Assembly: GCA_036384655.1 (NCBI GenBank)
Contig: DASVLX010000188.1
Span: 1 to 21,860 of the forward strand
Length of the DNA stretch: 21,860 nt
DNA from: DASVLX01 sp036384655
GTDB taxonomy: Bacteria > Actinomycetota > Actinomycetes > Mycobacteriales > Pseudonocardiaceae
Direction of reading: 5' to 3'
This document shows positions 13,966-21,406 of this stretch, one piece after another. The notes under the pieces are model-generated. The model saw only the letters and a list, made by a program, of their open reading frames with translations, made no database searches and was not told where the DNA came from. Position 1 is the stretch's first letter. Each line of letters opens with the position of its first letter. The position numbers were made by a program, and so were the translations under genes.

Positions 13966-15423
13966 TTAGGCCTCGCGACGGGGTTGTTCGACCTCGGCCC
14001 ACCACAGGTAGTCGCGGGGGCGGGTGGCGGAGACGAGGTGCTGGCGGGCGCGCAGTTCGCGGTTCTCGCGTTCGACCGGGCTGTTCGCGTTCTTGTCGTG
14101 TGGAAACACGACAGCCAGGACGGCCCGGAAGTCCTGGCCCTTGACGTTGTGCACGGTGCCGATCCGCAGTGTCTCGTCTTTCACCGTGTTTTCTTTCACG
14201 GCGTCGCCCGGTTGGCCGGTGAACTCGCCCAGTCGCGAGACCGGGATGCCGGCCTGCCGGAGGATGGTCGCGCAGCGGTTGACATCGCGGCGGCCCGAGG
14301 TGATCAACGCCGTCTGGGCCAGCGGCACCGGCAGTGCCCTGACCGCGTCCACCAGGGCATTGGGCAGGTCGGCGACCGGCCCGCGCCAACGGTGGACCTC
14401 ACCGCCGGGGTTGGCGCATTCGACGTCCCGCAGCGTCACGGCGGGAGCGCCGCCGGGATCGTCGTCGAGATCGTCGACCTCGTTCTTGGCGTCGAAACGC
14501 TGGGCGAAGGCGAGGATGTTGGCGCGGTTGCGGTAGTTGATCCGCAGCACCTCGCCGCGCCCCTTGATCGGGATACCGGCCTCGGACAGCCGCCAGCCGC
14601 CCGGATAGACCTGCTGCTGCCCGTCGCCGACCAGCAGCAACCGGTTCGGCCCGTCGCCGGCAAGTTGCCGCAGGAGTCGCAGTCCGGTGAGGGTGATGTC
14701 CTGCACCTCGTCGACGACCACGGCCGCGTAGGGCCGCTCCAACGGACGGGTCCCCAGCTCCTTCAGCGCGAGCGCGACCACGTCGTTGTTGTCATACAGC
14801 CGCCGCTCGGCCAGATTGCGTTGGTAGGCCCGGTAAAACCGCCACACCTGCGCCTTCTGCGCGGGGCTCAACCGCCGGGTCCGGCCCGGCCGGGTGACCC
14901 GGAGGTACTCGTCCAGCGTGGTGATGCCGCGCCCCTTGATGACGCGGTCGATCTCGTCCTGCCAGTACTGCGGTTGCGGCGCGAGCCTGCCCAGCACCTT
15001 GTTCGCCGACCAGGCGCGGTTGAAGGCGATGTTCACCTGGGCGCGGTCCACGTTCACCACCCGGCCGCGGTCGGCGAGAAAGCCCCGCGCCCACGCCTGC
15101 AGATGCGTGAACTGGACGCGATCGGCCACCTCGGGCGCGAACCGCCGGAAGGACGTCTGGCGCACCTGGGGCAGGTTCTGAACGAAGGTCGTGAACAACA
15201 ACGGCCCGTCGCTGTTGCGGGCCAGATACCGCAGCCGGTGCAGGGCGACGACGGTCTTGCCGGTCCCCGCCGGACCGCTGATGCGGGCCGGGCCGGCGTA
15301 GTTCCTCGTCACGATGGCCTGCTGGCGCGGATGCAGGCAGGTCATCCAGGCATCGAGCGGACCCAGCGCGACGGCCCCCACATGCTGGTCCAATCGTCGC
15401 TGTTGGTGTCCACCCATATCCAT
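13966..15423 (-). CDS. Compact UvrD/Rep-like superfamily 1 helicase
   Basis: The 485-residue product is an SF1A-type DNA helicase/ATPase. Visible motifs are a Q-motif-like LHPRQQAIV near 30-38; Walker A GPAGTGKT at 50-57; Walker B DEVQD at 238-242; motif III LLLVGDGQQQVY near 262-273; motif IV RINYRN near 294-299; motif V IGTVHNVKGQDF near 421-432; motif VI LVSATRPRDYLWW at 463-475. Typical UvrD/PcrA enzymes are near 700 residues or more, so accessory subdomains are reduced. Actinobacterial relatives I recall carry a further N-terminal region before the GPLDxWMxxLHP segment; here only about 20 residues precede it. ATG 15423 is preceded by GAGGGGG seven bases upstream, and an in-frame stop lies at 15439, so the start is firm. 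It lies downstream of the Lrp gene on the same strand. Role in repair or in a defence setting cannot be told. Confidence 0.88.
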   Translation of the reverse strand: MDMGGHQQRRLDQHVGAVALGPLDAWMTCLHPRQQAIVTRNYAGPARISGPAGTGKTVVALHRLRYLARNSDGPLLFTTFVQNLPQVRQTSFRRFAPEVADRVQFTHLQAWARGFLADRGRVVNVDRAQVNIAFNRAWSANKVLGRLAPQPQYWQDEIDRVIKGRGITTLDEYLRVTRPGRTRRLSPAQKAQVWRFYRAYQRNLAERRLYDNNDVVALALKELGTRPLERPYAAVVVDEVQDITLTGLRLLRQLAGDGPNRLLLVGDGQQQVYPGGWRLSEAGIPIKGRGEVLRINYRNRANILAFAQRFDAKNEVDDLDDDPGGAPAVTLRDVECANPGGEVHRWRGPVADLPNALVDAVRALPVPLAQTALITSGRRDVNRCATILRQAGIPVSRLGEFTGQPGDAVKENTVKDETLRIGTVHNVKGQDFRAVLAVVFPHDKNANSPVERENRELRARQHLVSATRPRDYLWWAEVEQPRREA

Positions 15424-15492
15424 TTCGTTACCCCCTCGTCACCATTTTGATCAGAGTATGACGAGGGATCACGGGCTGGTCCAGATCGCCGA

Positions 15493-16032
15493 TCAATCAC
15501 CCGATCGGCGGATATCGGCGCCGGCGGGATGCGGCTGGATCCACCGCACACCGGACCCGGGCAGTTCGTCGAAGACCAACCAGGTACGGCTGGACCGGAC
15601 GCCCTCGATCGCCTGGATGCGGTTGAGCACGACCTCACGCAGGGTGGCGTTGTCCGGCGTGCGGACCAGCAGCAGCACGTCGAAATCGCCGCCAACCAGG
15701 GCGATGTGCTCGACGTACGGGATCTCTCGCAGGTCACCGGCCATGGCGCGCCATCGCGTCTGGTCGACGGTGAGCATCACATAGGCGCTGGTGCCCAGCC
15801 CGGCCCGCTGCGGGTCGATGGTCGCGGCGAACCCGGTGATCACGCCGTCGGCGGACAGCCGCTGCAATCGGGTGTAGGCGTTCGCCCGGGAGATGTTCAG
15901 CCGCTCGGCGAGCGAGCGCACGGACATCCGCGCGTCGGCCGACAGCTCCCGCAGCATCGCCAGATCGATCGCGTCCAGTGACGGCGCCGATCGTCCAGGA
16001 TAACCGGTCGATCCACCGGCCGGATTGGTCAT
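15493..16032 (-). CDS. Lrp/AsnC-family regulator, likely controlling the adjacent 2-oxoacid dehydrogenase operon
   Basis: The 179-residue protein has the two-domain Lrp/AsnC plan: an N-terminal helix-turn-helix (LDAIDLAMLRELSADARMSV through NISRANAYTRLQRLSADGVI, residues about 19-66) and a C-terminal RAM ligand-binding domain (YVMLTVDQTRW, HIALVGGDFDVLLLVRTPDN). The last 25 or so residues after VFDELPG are a tail beyond the usual core. It is divergent from the E1 alpha gene across 113 bases. In Pseudomonas the Lrp-type BkdR activates the bkd operon, so this arrangement suggests a branched-chain amino acid or 2-oxoacid sensor. That analogy comes from established knowledge; the target here is inference. 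Confidence 0.9.
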   Translation of the reverse strand: MTNPAGGSTGYPGRSAPSLDAIDLAMLRELSADARMSVRSLAERLNISRANAYTRLQRLSADGVITGFAATIDPQRAGLGTSAYVMLTVDQTRWRAMAGDLREIPYVEHIALVGGDFDVLLLVRTPDNATLREVVLNRIQAIEGVRSSRTWLVFDELPGSGVRWIQPHPAGADIRRSGD

Positions 16033-16145
16033 ATTGCCGCCTCCGGAAGCTTCGCCGAGCCATCTGTCGCCGATTGTCGCGACTGCTTGAACACACGGTC
16101 GGCCGGGCGCACGATTTTGGCAACCACGGCGGACAGGAGGCGGAC
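16033..16145. promoter_or_regulatory. Divergent control region between the Lrp-type regulator and bkdA
   Basis: The 113 bases between the two starts hold a spaced duplicate TGTCGC-CGAT-TGTCGC and the 8-bp palindrome GTCGCGAC (16076-16083). A TTGAAC at 16087-16092 could be a -35 box for bkdA, but the -10 at the right spacing is poor. AGGAGG at 16135-16140 is a strong ribosome-binding site, five bases before GTG 16146. An Lrp-type site is expected here but I cannot define it. Confidence 0.35.
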
Positions 16146-17258
16146 GTGGACACGACTGCCGCGCCCCGGGCGCCCGAGGATCTGCTACCCGCCGACGAAC
16201 CGGTCCGGTTCGTCACCGAGGACGGTGCGGACAGCCCGGCCGAATCTCGTTACCCCCGTCCGTCGGTCGATCGGCTGCGCGAGGCGTACCGGCGAATGGT
16301 GCTGGGTCGCCGGTACGACGTCCAGGTCAACGCGCTGACCAAGCAGGGCAAGCTGGCCGTGTTCCCCTCGGCGCTCGGTCAGGAGGCCTGCCAGATCGCC
16401 GCGGCGCTGGCGCTGGGCGAGGACGACTGGCTGTTCCCGACCTACCGGGACGGGATGGCGCTCGTCGCGCGCGGCCTCGATCCCGCCGAGGTGCTGGTGA
16501 TGCTGCGGGGCACCTGGCACTGCGGTTACGACCCGCGCGCCACTCACACCGCGCCGCAGTGCGCGCCGCTGGCCACCCAGATCCCGCAGGCCGTGGGCAT
16601 GGCCGACGCGCTGCGGCGCACCGGAGGCAACCGGGTGGTCATGGCGTTCATCGGGGACGGCGGCACCAGCGAGGGCGACTTCCACGAGGGCCTGAACTTC
16701 GCCGCGGTGTTCCGCGCGCCCGTCGTGTTCCTGGTGCAGAACAACGGGTACGCGATCTCCGTGCCGCTGGCCAAGCAGAGCGCCGCGCCGTCGCTGGCCC
16801 ACAAGGGCGTCGGCTACGGCATTCCGTCCGAACGGGTCGACGGCAACGACCTCGTGGCGGTGCTCGCCGTGCTCGACCACGCCGTCGCGCGCGCCCGGTC
16901 CGGCGCCGGGCCGTTCCTGGTGGAGGCCCGGACCTACCGGATGGAGGCGCACACCAGTGCCGACGACGCGACCCGGTACCGCGACCAGGCCGAGGTGGAC
17001 CGGTGGCGGGCCGCCGATCCGGTCGAGCGCCTGGAGCGGTACCTGTCCGGCACCGGAGCGCTCAGCGACGCCGACATCGCCGCCGACCGGGCGGCCGCCG
17101 AGGAGTTCGCGACCGGGCTGCGGGAGCGGATGAGCACCGAGCCCACGGTGGAGCCGATCGAGATGTTCCAGCACGTCTACGCCCGGCCGACTCGCCAGCT
17201 CATGGCGCAGCGGGCGGCCCTGAGCGCCGAACTCGACGAGCGGGAGGCGGCGAGATGA
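16146..17258 (+). CDS. bkdA: 2-oxoacid dehydrogenase E1 component alpha subunit (branched-chain/pyruvate type)
   Basis: E1 alpha binds thiamine diphosphate with E1 beta and decarboxylates the 2-oxoacid before passing the acyl group to the E2 lipoyl arm. The 370-residue product starts at GTG 16146 (AGGAGG at 16135-16140). The ThDP motif runs from GDG (170-172) to NN (199-200) in VFLVQNNGYAIS. PTYRDG near 98-103 and the RMEAHTSADDATRYR loop are typical of E1 alpha from BCKDH and PDH heterotetramers. The in-frame extension to 15978 would run back over the divergent regulator and is rejected. The ATGA at 17255 couples it to E1 beta. Substrate is uncertain: the adjacent Lrp regulator and similarity to the actinobacterial bkdABC layout favour branched-chain 2-oxoacids, but it may be annotated pdhA. 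Confidence 0.92.
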   Translation: MDTTAAPRAPEDLLPADEPVRFVTEDGADSPAESRYPRPSVDRLREAYRRMVLGRRYDVQVNALTKQGKLAVFPSALGQEACQIAAALALGEDDWLFPTYRDGMALVARGLDPAEVLVMLRGTWHCGYDPRATHTAPQCAPLATQIPQAVGMADALRRTGGNRVVMAFIGDGGTSEGDFHEGLNFAAVFRAPVVFLVQNNGYAISVPLAKQSAAPSLAHKGVGYGIPSERVDGNDLVAVLAVLDHAVARARSGAGPFLVEARTYRMEAHTSADDATRYRDQAEVDRWRAADPVERLERYLSGTGALSDADIAADRAAAEEFATGLRERMSTEPTVEPIEMFQHVYARPTRQLMAQRAALSAELDEREAAR

Positions 17259-18280
17259 CGAACACCAGTCCCAGTCCGATCACGATGACGCAGGCGCTCA
17301 ACGCGGCGCTGCGGGACGCGCTCAAGGAGGACGACCGGGTTCTGGTGTGTGGGGAGGACGTCGGCACGCTCGGTGGGGTGTTCCGGGTGACCGACGGACT
17401 CGCCCGGGACTTCGGCACCGACCGGTGCTTCGACACGCCGCTGGCCGAGTCGAGCATCGTCGGCTACGCCATCGGCCTGGCCATGGGCGGCTTCCGGCCG
17501 GTGGTCGAGATGCAGTTCGACGCCTTCGCGTATCCCGCGTTCGAGCAGATCACCTCGCATGTGGCGAAGCTGCGCAACCGCACCAGGGGCGCGCTCGGCG
17601 TGCCGATGGTGATCCGGATTCCCTACGGCGGCGGCATCGGCGGTGTCGAGCACCACTGCGATTCCAGCGAGGCCTACTACACCCACACACCCGGCCTGCG
17701 GGTGGTCACGCCCGGTACCCCGCAGGACGCCTACGACCTGCTGCGGGACGCCATCGACAGCCCGGATCCGGTGGTGTTCCTGGAACCCAAGTGCCGCTAC
17801 TGGTCCACAGAGGACGTTTCGTTCACGCGGACCGGCGCCTCGCTGGACCGGTCCATCGTCCGGCGGCCGGGTAAGGACGTGTCGCTGATCGCCTACGGGC
17901 CGATGGTCGCCACCGCCCTGGACGCCGCCGAGGCCGCCAGGGCCGAGGGCTGGGACGTGGAGGTCGTGGACCTGCGCACGCTGGCGCCGTTCGATGATGA
18001 GACCGTCACCGATTCGGTGCGGCGCACCGGCCGGGCGGTCGTGGTGCATGAGGCCGCCGGATTCTGCGGCTACGGCGCCGAGGTCGCCGCGCGGGTCAGC
18101 GAGCAGTGCTTCCACTACCTGCAGGCACCGGTGCTGCGGGTGACCGGCTTCGACACGCCCTATCCCGCACCGAAGTTCGAGGCCCACTACCTGCCCAGCA
18201 CCGACCGCATTCTCGACGCGATCGACCGGTTGCAGTGGGACGATCAGGTGGTTCTCGCCGGAGGCGGTGTCGGTGCCTGA
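17255..18280 (+). CDS. bkdB: 2-oxoacid dehydrogenase E1 component beta subunit
   Basis: E1 beta completes the alpha2beta2 decarboxylase. The 341-residue product shows the usual blocks: ITMTQALNAALRDALKEDDR, VLVCGEDVGTLGGVFRVTDG, DTPLAESSIVGYAIGLAMGG and VEMQFDAFAYPAFEQITSH. The C-terminal transketolase domain follows, with DVSLIAYGPMV, VEVVDLRTLAPFDDETV and VVVHEAAGFCGYGAEVAA. GEDVG holds the glutamate expected to activate the ThDP cofactor. The ATG at 17255 overlaps the E1 alpha stop, with GGGAGG-like sequence about ten bases upstream. The 3' end overlaps the start of the E2 gene. Nothing is truncated or unusual. Confidence 0.94.
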   Translation: MTNTSPSPITMTQALNAALRDALKEDDRVLVCGEDVGTLGGVFRVTDGLARDFGTDRCFDTPLAESSIVGYAIGLAMGGFRPVVEMQFDAFAYPAFEQITSHVAKLRNRTRGALGVPMVIRIPYGGGIGGVEHHCDSSEAYYTHTPGLRVVTPGTPQDAYDLLRDAIDSPDPVVFLEPKCRYWSTEDVSFTRTGASLDRSIVRRPGKDVSLIAYGPMVATALDAAEAARAEGWDVEVVDLRTLAPFDDETVTDSVRRTGRAVVVHEAAGFCGYGAEVAARVSEQCFHYLQAPVLRVTGFDTPYPAPKFEAHYLPSTDRILDAIDRLQWDDQVVLAGGGVGA

Positions 18281-19562
18281 CTTCCTGCTGCCCGATCTGG
18301 GCGAGGGCCTGACCGAGGCCGAGATCGTGGGCTGGCTGGTCGCCGAGGGCGACACGATCACGGTGGACCAGCCGGTCGTCGAGGTGGAGACCGCCAAGGC
18401 CAGGGTCGAGGTTCCGGTGCCGTTCGGCGGTGTGGTCACCGCCCGGCATGGCGAGGTCGGCCAGCGGCTGCCGGTGGGCGCGCCGCTGCTCAGTGTGGGT
18501 GCGCCTGTCGGTGAGTCTGTGGGCGAGTCTGTCGGTGAGCCGGGCGGCAGCGGCCCGGTGTTGATCGGTTACGGCACCCAGACCAGCTCGCCCAACGGGC
18601 GCCGCCGGGGCCGGCGCAACGGCCGGCAGCACGCCGACCCGACCACCACCCCCGCCCCCACGACCACCCGGCCGGACAATGGCGCCCGGCCGGGTCGGGT
18701 TACCGCGGTGATCTCACCGCTGGTCCGCAAGGTGGCCCGGGACCACGGCATCGACCTCAACATCGTGACCGGCACCGGCCCGCAGGGCATCATCCGCCGT
18801 GCCGATCTCGATGCGGCGCTGGCCGCACTGGTCAAACCCCGCGAGCAGCGGCCCCGCGAGGAGAAGTCGCCGGACGGCGATCGCCGGGTCCGGCTGTCCG
18901 GCGTGCGCCGCGCCACCGCGGACCTGGTCAGCCGGTCGCGTCGGGAGATCCCCGAGGTGACGATCTGGGTCGACGTGGACGCCACCGAGTTGCTCGCTAC
19001 CCGGGCCGCCCTCAACGAGCGGGATCCCGCCCATCCGGTCAGCGTGCTGTCGCTGCTCGCCCGGTTCACGATCGCCGGGCTGCGCCGGTTCCCCGAACTG
19101 AACGCGCGGCTGGCCGGCGACGATCTCATCCTGCTGAGTGCGATCCATCTCGGCTTCGCCGCGCAGACCGACAACGGCCTGGTGGTGCCGGTGGTCCGGG
19201 ACGCCGAGAAACTGAGCGCCCGGGAGTTGGCCGCCGCCGTCGCCGGCCGGGTCTCGGCCGCCCGCGACGGCTCGCTGCCACCGGCGGACCTGGCCGGCGG
19301 CACCTTCACCGTCAACAACTACGGCACGTTCGGCGTGGACGGCGGCACCGCGATCATCAACCACCCCGAGGTGGCGATGCTCGGCATGGGCCGGATCGTG
19401 GACCGCCCCTGGGCGGTGAACGGTGAACTGGCCGTGCGCAAGGTGTGCGAGCTGACCCTGGTGTTCGACCACCGAGTCTGCGACGGGGGAGTCGCCGGCG
19501 GATTCCTCCGGTTCGTCGCCGACTGCGTCGAATCCCCCACCGCCGCCCTGGGTGATCTGTAG
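18273..19562 (+). CDS. bkdC: 2-oxoacid dehydrogenase E2 component (dihydrolipoyl acyltransferase), single lipoyl domain
   Basis: E2 carries the acyl group on a lipoyl-lysine and transfers it to CoA. I start at GTG 18273, eight bases after GGAGG (18260-18264); GTG 18267 is too close. The 429 residues contain one lipoyl domain (residues 1-75, lipoyl Lys42 in VEVETAKARV) and a linker with three VGE(S/P) repeats, a basic RRRGRRNGR stretch and Thr/Pro residues. These are followed by a peripheral subunit-binding domain (145-183, ISPLVRKVARDHGIDL to GIIRRADLDAAL) and the acyltransferase core with catalytic His400 and Asp404 in DHRVCDG. The core also has NYGTFGVDGGTAIIN and EVAMLGMGRI. No E3 (lipoamide dehydrogenase) gene follows; a shared E3 must be elsewhere. 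It is convergent with the TetR gene, 33 bases apart. Confidence 0.94.
   Translation: MPDFLLPDLGEGLTEAEIVGWLVAEGDTITVDQPVVEVETAKARVEVPVPFGGVVTARHGEVGQRLPVGAPLLSVGAPVGESVGESVGEPGGSGPVLIGYGTQTSSPNGRRRGRRNGRQHADPTTTPAPTTTRPDNGARPGRVTAVISPLVRKVARDHGIDLNIVTGTGPQGIIRRADLDAALAALVKPREQRPREEKSPDGDRRVRLSGVRRATADLVSRSRREIPEVTIWVDVDATELLATRAALNERDPAHPVSVLSLLARFTIAGLRRFPELNARLAGDDLILLSAIHLGFAAQTDNGLVVPVVRDAEKLSARELAAAVAGRVSAARDGSLPPADLAGGTFTVNNYGTFGVDGGTAIINHPEVAMLGMGRIVDRPWAVNGELAVRKVCELTLVFDHRVCDGGVAGGFLRFVADCVESPTAALGDL
18507..18542 (+). repeat. Three in-frame 12-bp repeats in the E2 linker
   Basis: GTCGGTGAGTCT (18507-18518), GTGGGCGAGTCT (18519-18530) and GTCGGTGAGCCG (18531-18542) encode VGES-VGES-VGEP. 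They lie just after the lipoyl domain, where linker length is flexible, so copy-number change would be tolerated. Confidence 0.85.
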
Positions 19563-19595
19563 ACCGCGATTTCCTAGCCGCGCTCGGCGCCGCCG

Positions 19596-20195
19596 CTAGC
19601 GCACCCGCAGGCCGTCGAAGGCGACCGCGACGACGGTGTCGGCGAGCTGCCGGCCGGTCACGCCGCCGTGCGGGCGGTACCACTCGATCAGCGAGTTGAC
19701 CAGGCCGAACAGCAGCCGGGCGGTGATCGCCGGGTCGACATCCGCGCGCAGGTCGCCGTCATGCACCGCCTCGGCCACCAGATCGGCGACGATCCGGTCG
19801 AACTCGCGGCGGCGGGCCAGCGCGGCCCGCTCGACCTTGGTGTTGCCGCGTACCCGCAGCAGCAGCGTGACGAACGGCAGTTGGTCGGCCAGCACCAGCA
19901 CGCTGCCGCGCACCAGGTGCTCCAGCCGGGTCACCGCCGGCCCGTCGATGTCGGCGAGCTTGTCCGCCTCACCGAACAGCCCGTCCAGCGCGCGGTCCAC
20001 CGCCAGCTTCAGCAGTTCCTCCTTGCTGGACACATGGTGGTAGATGGCCGACTTGGTGATGCCGAGCTTGCGGGACAGATCCTCCATGCTGGTCCCGTCA
20101 TAGCCGCGCTCGTTGAACAGTTTCGCCGAGATCGTCAGCAGCGACTCCAGGTCATAACCGGGCCTGCCGCGTTTCGCCGGCGTCACCGAGACCAT
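19596..20195 (-). CDS. TetR-family repressor, possibly PaaR (phenylacetate regulator)
   Basis: The 199-residue protein has an N-terminal TetR helix-turn-helix (ISAKLFNERGYDGTSMEDLS through LGITKSAIYHHVSSKEELLK, residues about 22-63) and an all-helical ligand domain with RRREFDRIVADLVAEAVHDG and LLFGLVNSLIEWYRPHGG. The ATG at 20195 has AAGGAGG upstream. The basic N-terminus TPAKRGRPGYDLES resembles regulators I associate with actinobacterial phenylacetate clusters. Its own upstream region carries a site matching the recalled Corynebacterium PaaR operator at 20 of 22 positions (20210-20231), placed where it would block its predicted promoter. A phenylacetyl-CoA-responsive repressor is therefore a reasonable hypothesis, even though paaA-E lies about 17 kb away. 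Convergent with the E2 gene; control of the bkd operon is the alternative. Confidence 0.9.
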   Translation of the reverse strand: MVSVTPAKRGRPGYDLESLLTISAKLFNERGYDGTSMEDLSRKLGITKSAIYHHVSSKEELLKLAVDRALDGLFGEADKLADIDGPAVTRLEHLVRGSVLVLADQLPFVTLLLRVRGNTKVERAALARRREFDRIVADLVAEAVHDGDLRADVDPAITARLLFGLVNSLIEWYRPHGGVTGRQLADTVVAVAFDGLRVR

Positions 20196-20209
20196 GAGGA
20201 CGCCTCCTT

Positions 20210-20231
20210 ACTGACCGAACGGACGGTGATA
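20210..20231. promoter_or_regulatory. Candidate PaaR-type operator upstream of the TetR gene
   Basis: ACTGACCG at 20210-20217, CG at 20220-20221 and CGGTGA at 20224-20229 fit the pattern ACTNACCG-N2-CG-N2-CGGTNAGT, which I recall as the PaaR motif of Corynebacterium glutamicum; only the last two bases differ. It lies 14 bases upstream of the TetR start codon. The motif is from memory and should be checked. Confidence 0.6.
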
Positions 20232-20239
20232 AATCACCG
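20224..20239. promoter_or_regulatory. Perfect 16-bp inverted repeat overlapping the PaaR-like site
   Basis: CGGTGAT (20224-20230), AA, ATCACCG (20233-20239) is an exact inverted repeat. It shares its left arm with the right half of the PaaR-like site, so two dyads are nested in 30 bases between the divergent TetR and LysR genes. It may be a second operator for either regulator. Confidence 0.55.
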
Positions 20240-20246
20240 CCGGTTC

Positions 20247-20276
20247 ACGCTAGCGCGCGAGTGGGTGACACGCCAA
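20247..20276 (-). promoter_or_regulatory. Candidate promoter of the TetR gene
   Basis: On the minus strand, TTGGCG (20276-20271), an 18-base spacer and TAGCGT (20252-20247) form a plausible promoter. Its start of transcription near 20240 would fall at the edge of the nested operator dyads. Read by eye only. Confidence 0.33.
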
Positions 20277-20379
20277 ATTGCGATCAATGCCTCCCGCCGG
20301 TGCCGCCGGGTATCGTGAACGCCGTGCGGCACAACGGTGTGGTGACTGTCTGTTTGGTGACCGAATATGGGCGGCAGGC

Positions 20380-21348
20380 GTGACGCCCACGCAGTTGCGC
20401 GCGTTCGCCGCCGTGGTGCGGCTCGGCTCGGTCAAGGACGCCGCCGCTGAGCTGGACGTCACCGAGGCCGCCGTCTCCCTGCACATCGCCAAGCTCCGCA
20501 AGGAGCTGGGCGACCATCTGTTCAACCGGACCGGTGCCGGACTCGCGTTCACACCCGGCGGCCTGCGGCTGGCCAGCCGCGCGGCGGAACTGCTTGGCCT
20601 GCAGGACCGGACGATCGTCGAGGTCAGCCAGGCCGGCAACGGCCGGCGGCTGCTGCGGGTGGCCGGGTCCAGCCTGTTCGCCGAGCTTGCCGCACCCGGT
20701 CTGCTGGAACTGTTCGCGAACCGCGCCAACGACCTCACCGTCGAACTGAGTGTGCATCCGCCGGCGCAGTTCGAGGCGCTGCTGCGGACCCGCACGGTCG
20801 ACATCGCGGTCGGACCCGACCCGGGGCTGGACCCCGAGGTGATCAGCAGCCACCGGTTCCTCAACTACAAGCTGCTCATCGTCGCGGGACGGGACCATCC
20901 GCTGGCCGGCGGCCGCGCCACCGCCGCGCAACTGCGCGACCAGATCTGGCTGCTCGGGCCGTCGGCGGCGGCCGACATCGGCGGCGGATCGATGCCCACC
21001 GTGCTGCAACAGCTGAAGGTCCCGGAGGAACACCAACAGATCTTCCAGAGCCACGCGGCCGCGCTGGAGGAGGCCAAGCGCGGCAAGGGCGTGGCGCTGT
21101 GCGCGTCCTTCGCGGTCGGCCCGGACCTGGCACATGGCGATCTGGTGCGGCTGTCCGTGATCGACACACCGCCGAACATGGACGGGTCCTGGAGCACTCA
21201 CACCCTCGCCGGCGGAGGTGTGCCGGCGGTGGCGTCCGAACTGGTCCGGTTCGCCGCGACACCCCGGGCCACCCAGGCCATGCTGCGCGGATCCGGCGTG
21301 AACGTGGGCCGGTTCCAGCCGTCGATCCACGTCACCCTGTGGAGTTGA
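20380..21348 (+). CDS. LysR-family transcriptional regulator
   Basis: The product from GTG 20380 has 322 residues, a standard LysR length. The N-terminal winged helix is MTPTQLRAFAAVVRLGSVKD, then DVTEAAVSLHIAKLRKELGD, HLFNRTGAGLAFTPGG and RLASRAAELL. The periplasmic-binding-protein-like effector domain follows (LLRVAGSSLFAELAAPGLLE, RTVDIAVGPDPGLDPEVI, EEAKRGKGVALCASFAVGPD). The open frame reaches back to 20278, but those residues do not resemble LysR and would cross the control region. The ribosome-binding site before 20380 is weak. It is divergent from the TetR gene and followed by a convergent EspG-like gene, so its usual divergent target is not obvious. Ligand and target are unknown. Confidence 0.9.
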   Translation: MTPTQLRAFAAVVRLGSVKDAAAELDVTEAAVSLHIAKLRKELGDHLFNRTGAGLAFTPGGLRLASRAAELLGLQDRTIVEVSQAGNGRRLLRVAGSSLFAELAAPGLLELFANRANDLTVELSVHPPAQFEALLRTRTVDIAVGPDPGLDPEVISSHRFLNYKLLIVAGRDHPLAGGRATAAQLRDQIWLLGPSAAADIGGGSMPTVLQQLKVPEEHQQIFQSHAAALEEAKRGKGVALCASFAVGPDLAHGDLVRLSVIDTPPNMDGSWSTHTLAGGGVPAVASELVRFAATPRATQAMLRGSGVNVGRFQPSIHVTLWS

Positions 21349-21406
21349 GGTCGGTGCCCCTCGATGCCATCGGCACCCGACGCCACCGCACGCTGACCGA
21401 GGCCCG

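Noticed and set aside
13741..15450. 569-aa plus-strand open frame opposite the helicase
   Set aside because: The helicase motifs on the minus strand are in correct order; this frame reads as complement-type low-complexity sequence.
17177..18439. 420-aa minus-strand open frame opposite E1 beta and E2
   Set aside because: It overlaps two well-identified genes and shows no family pattern.
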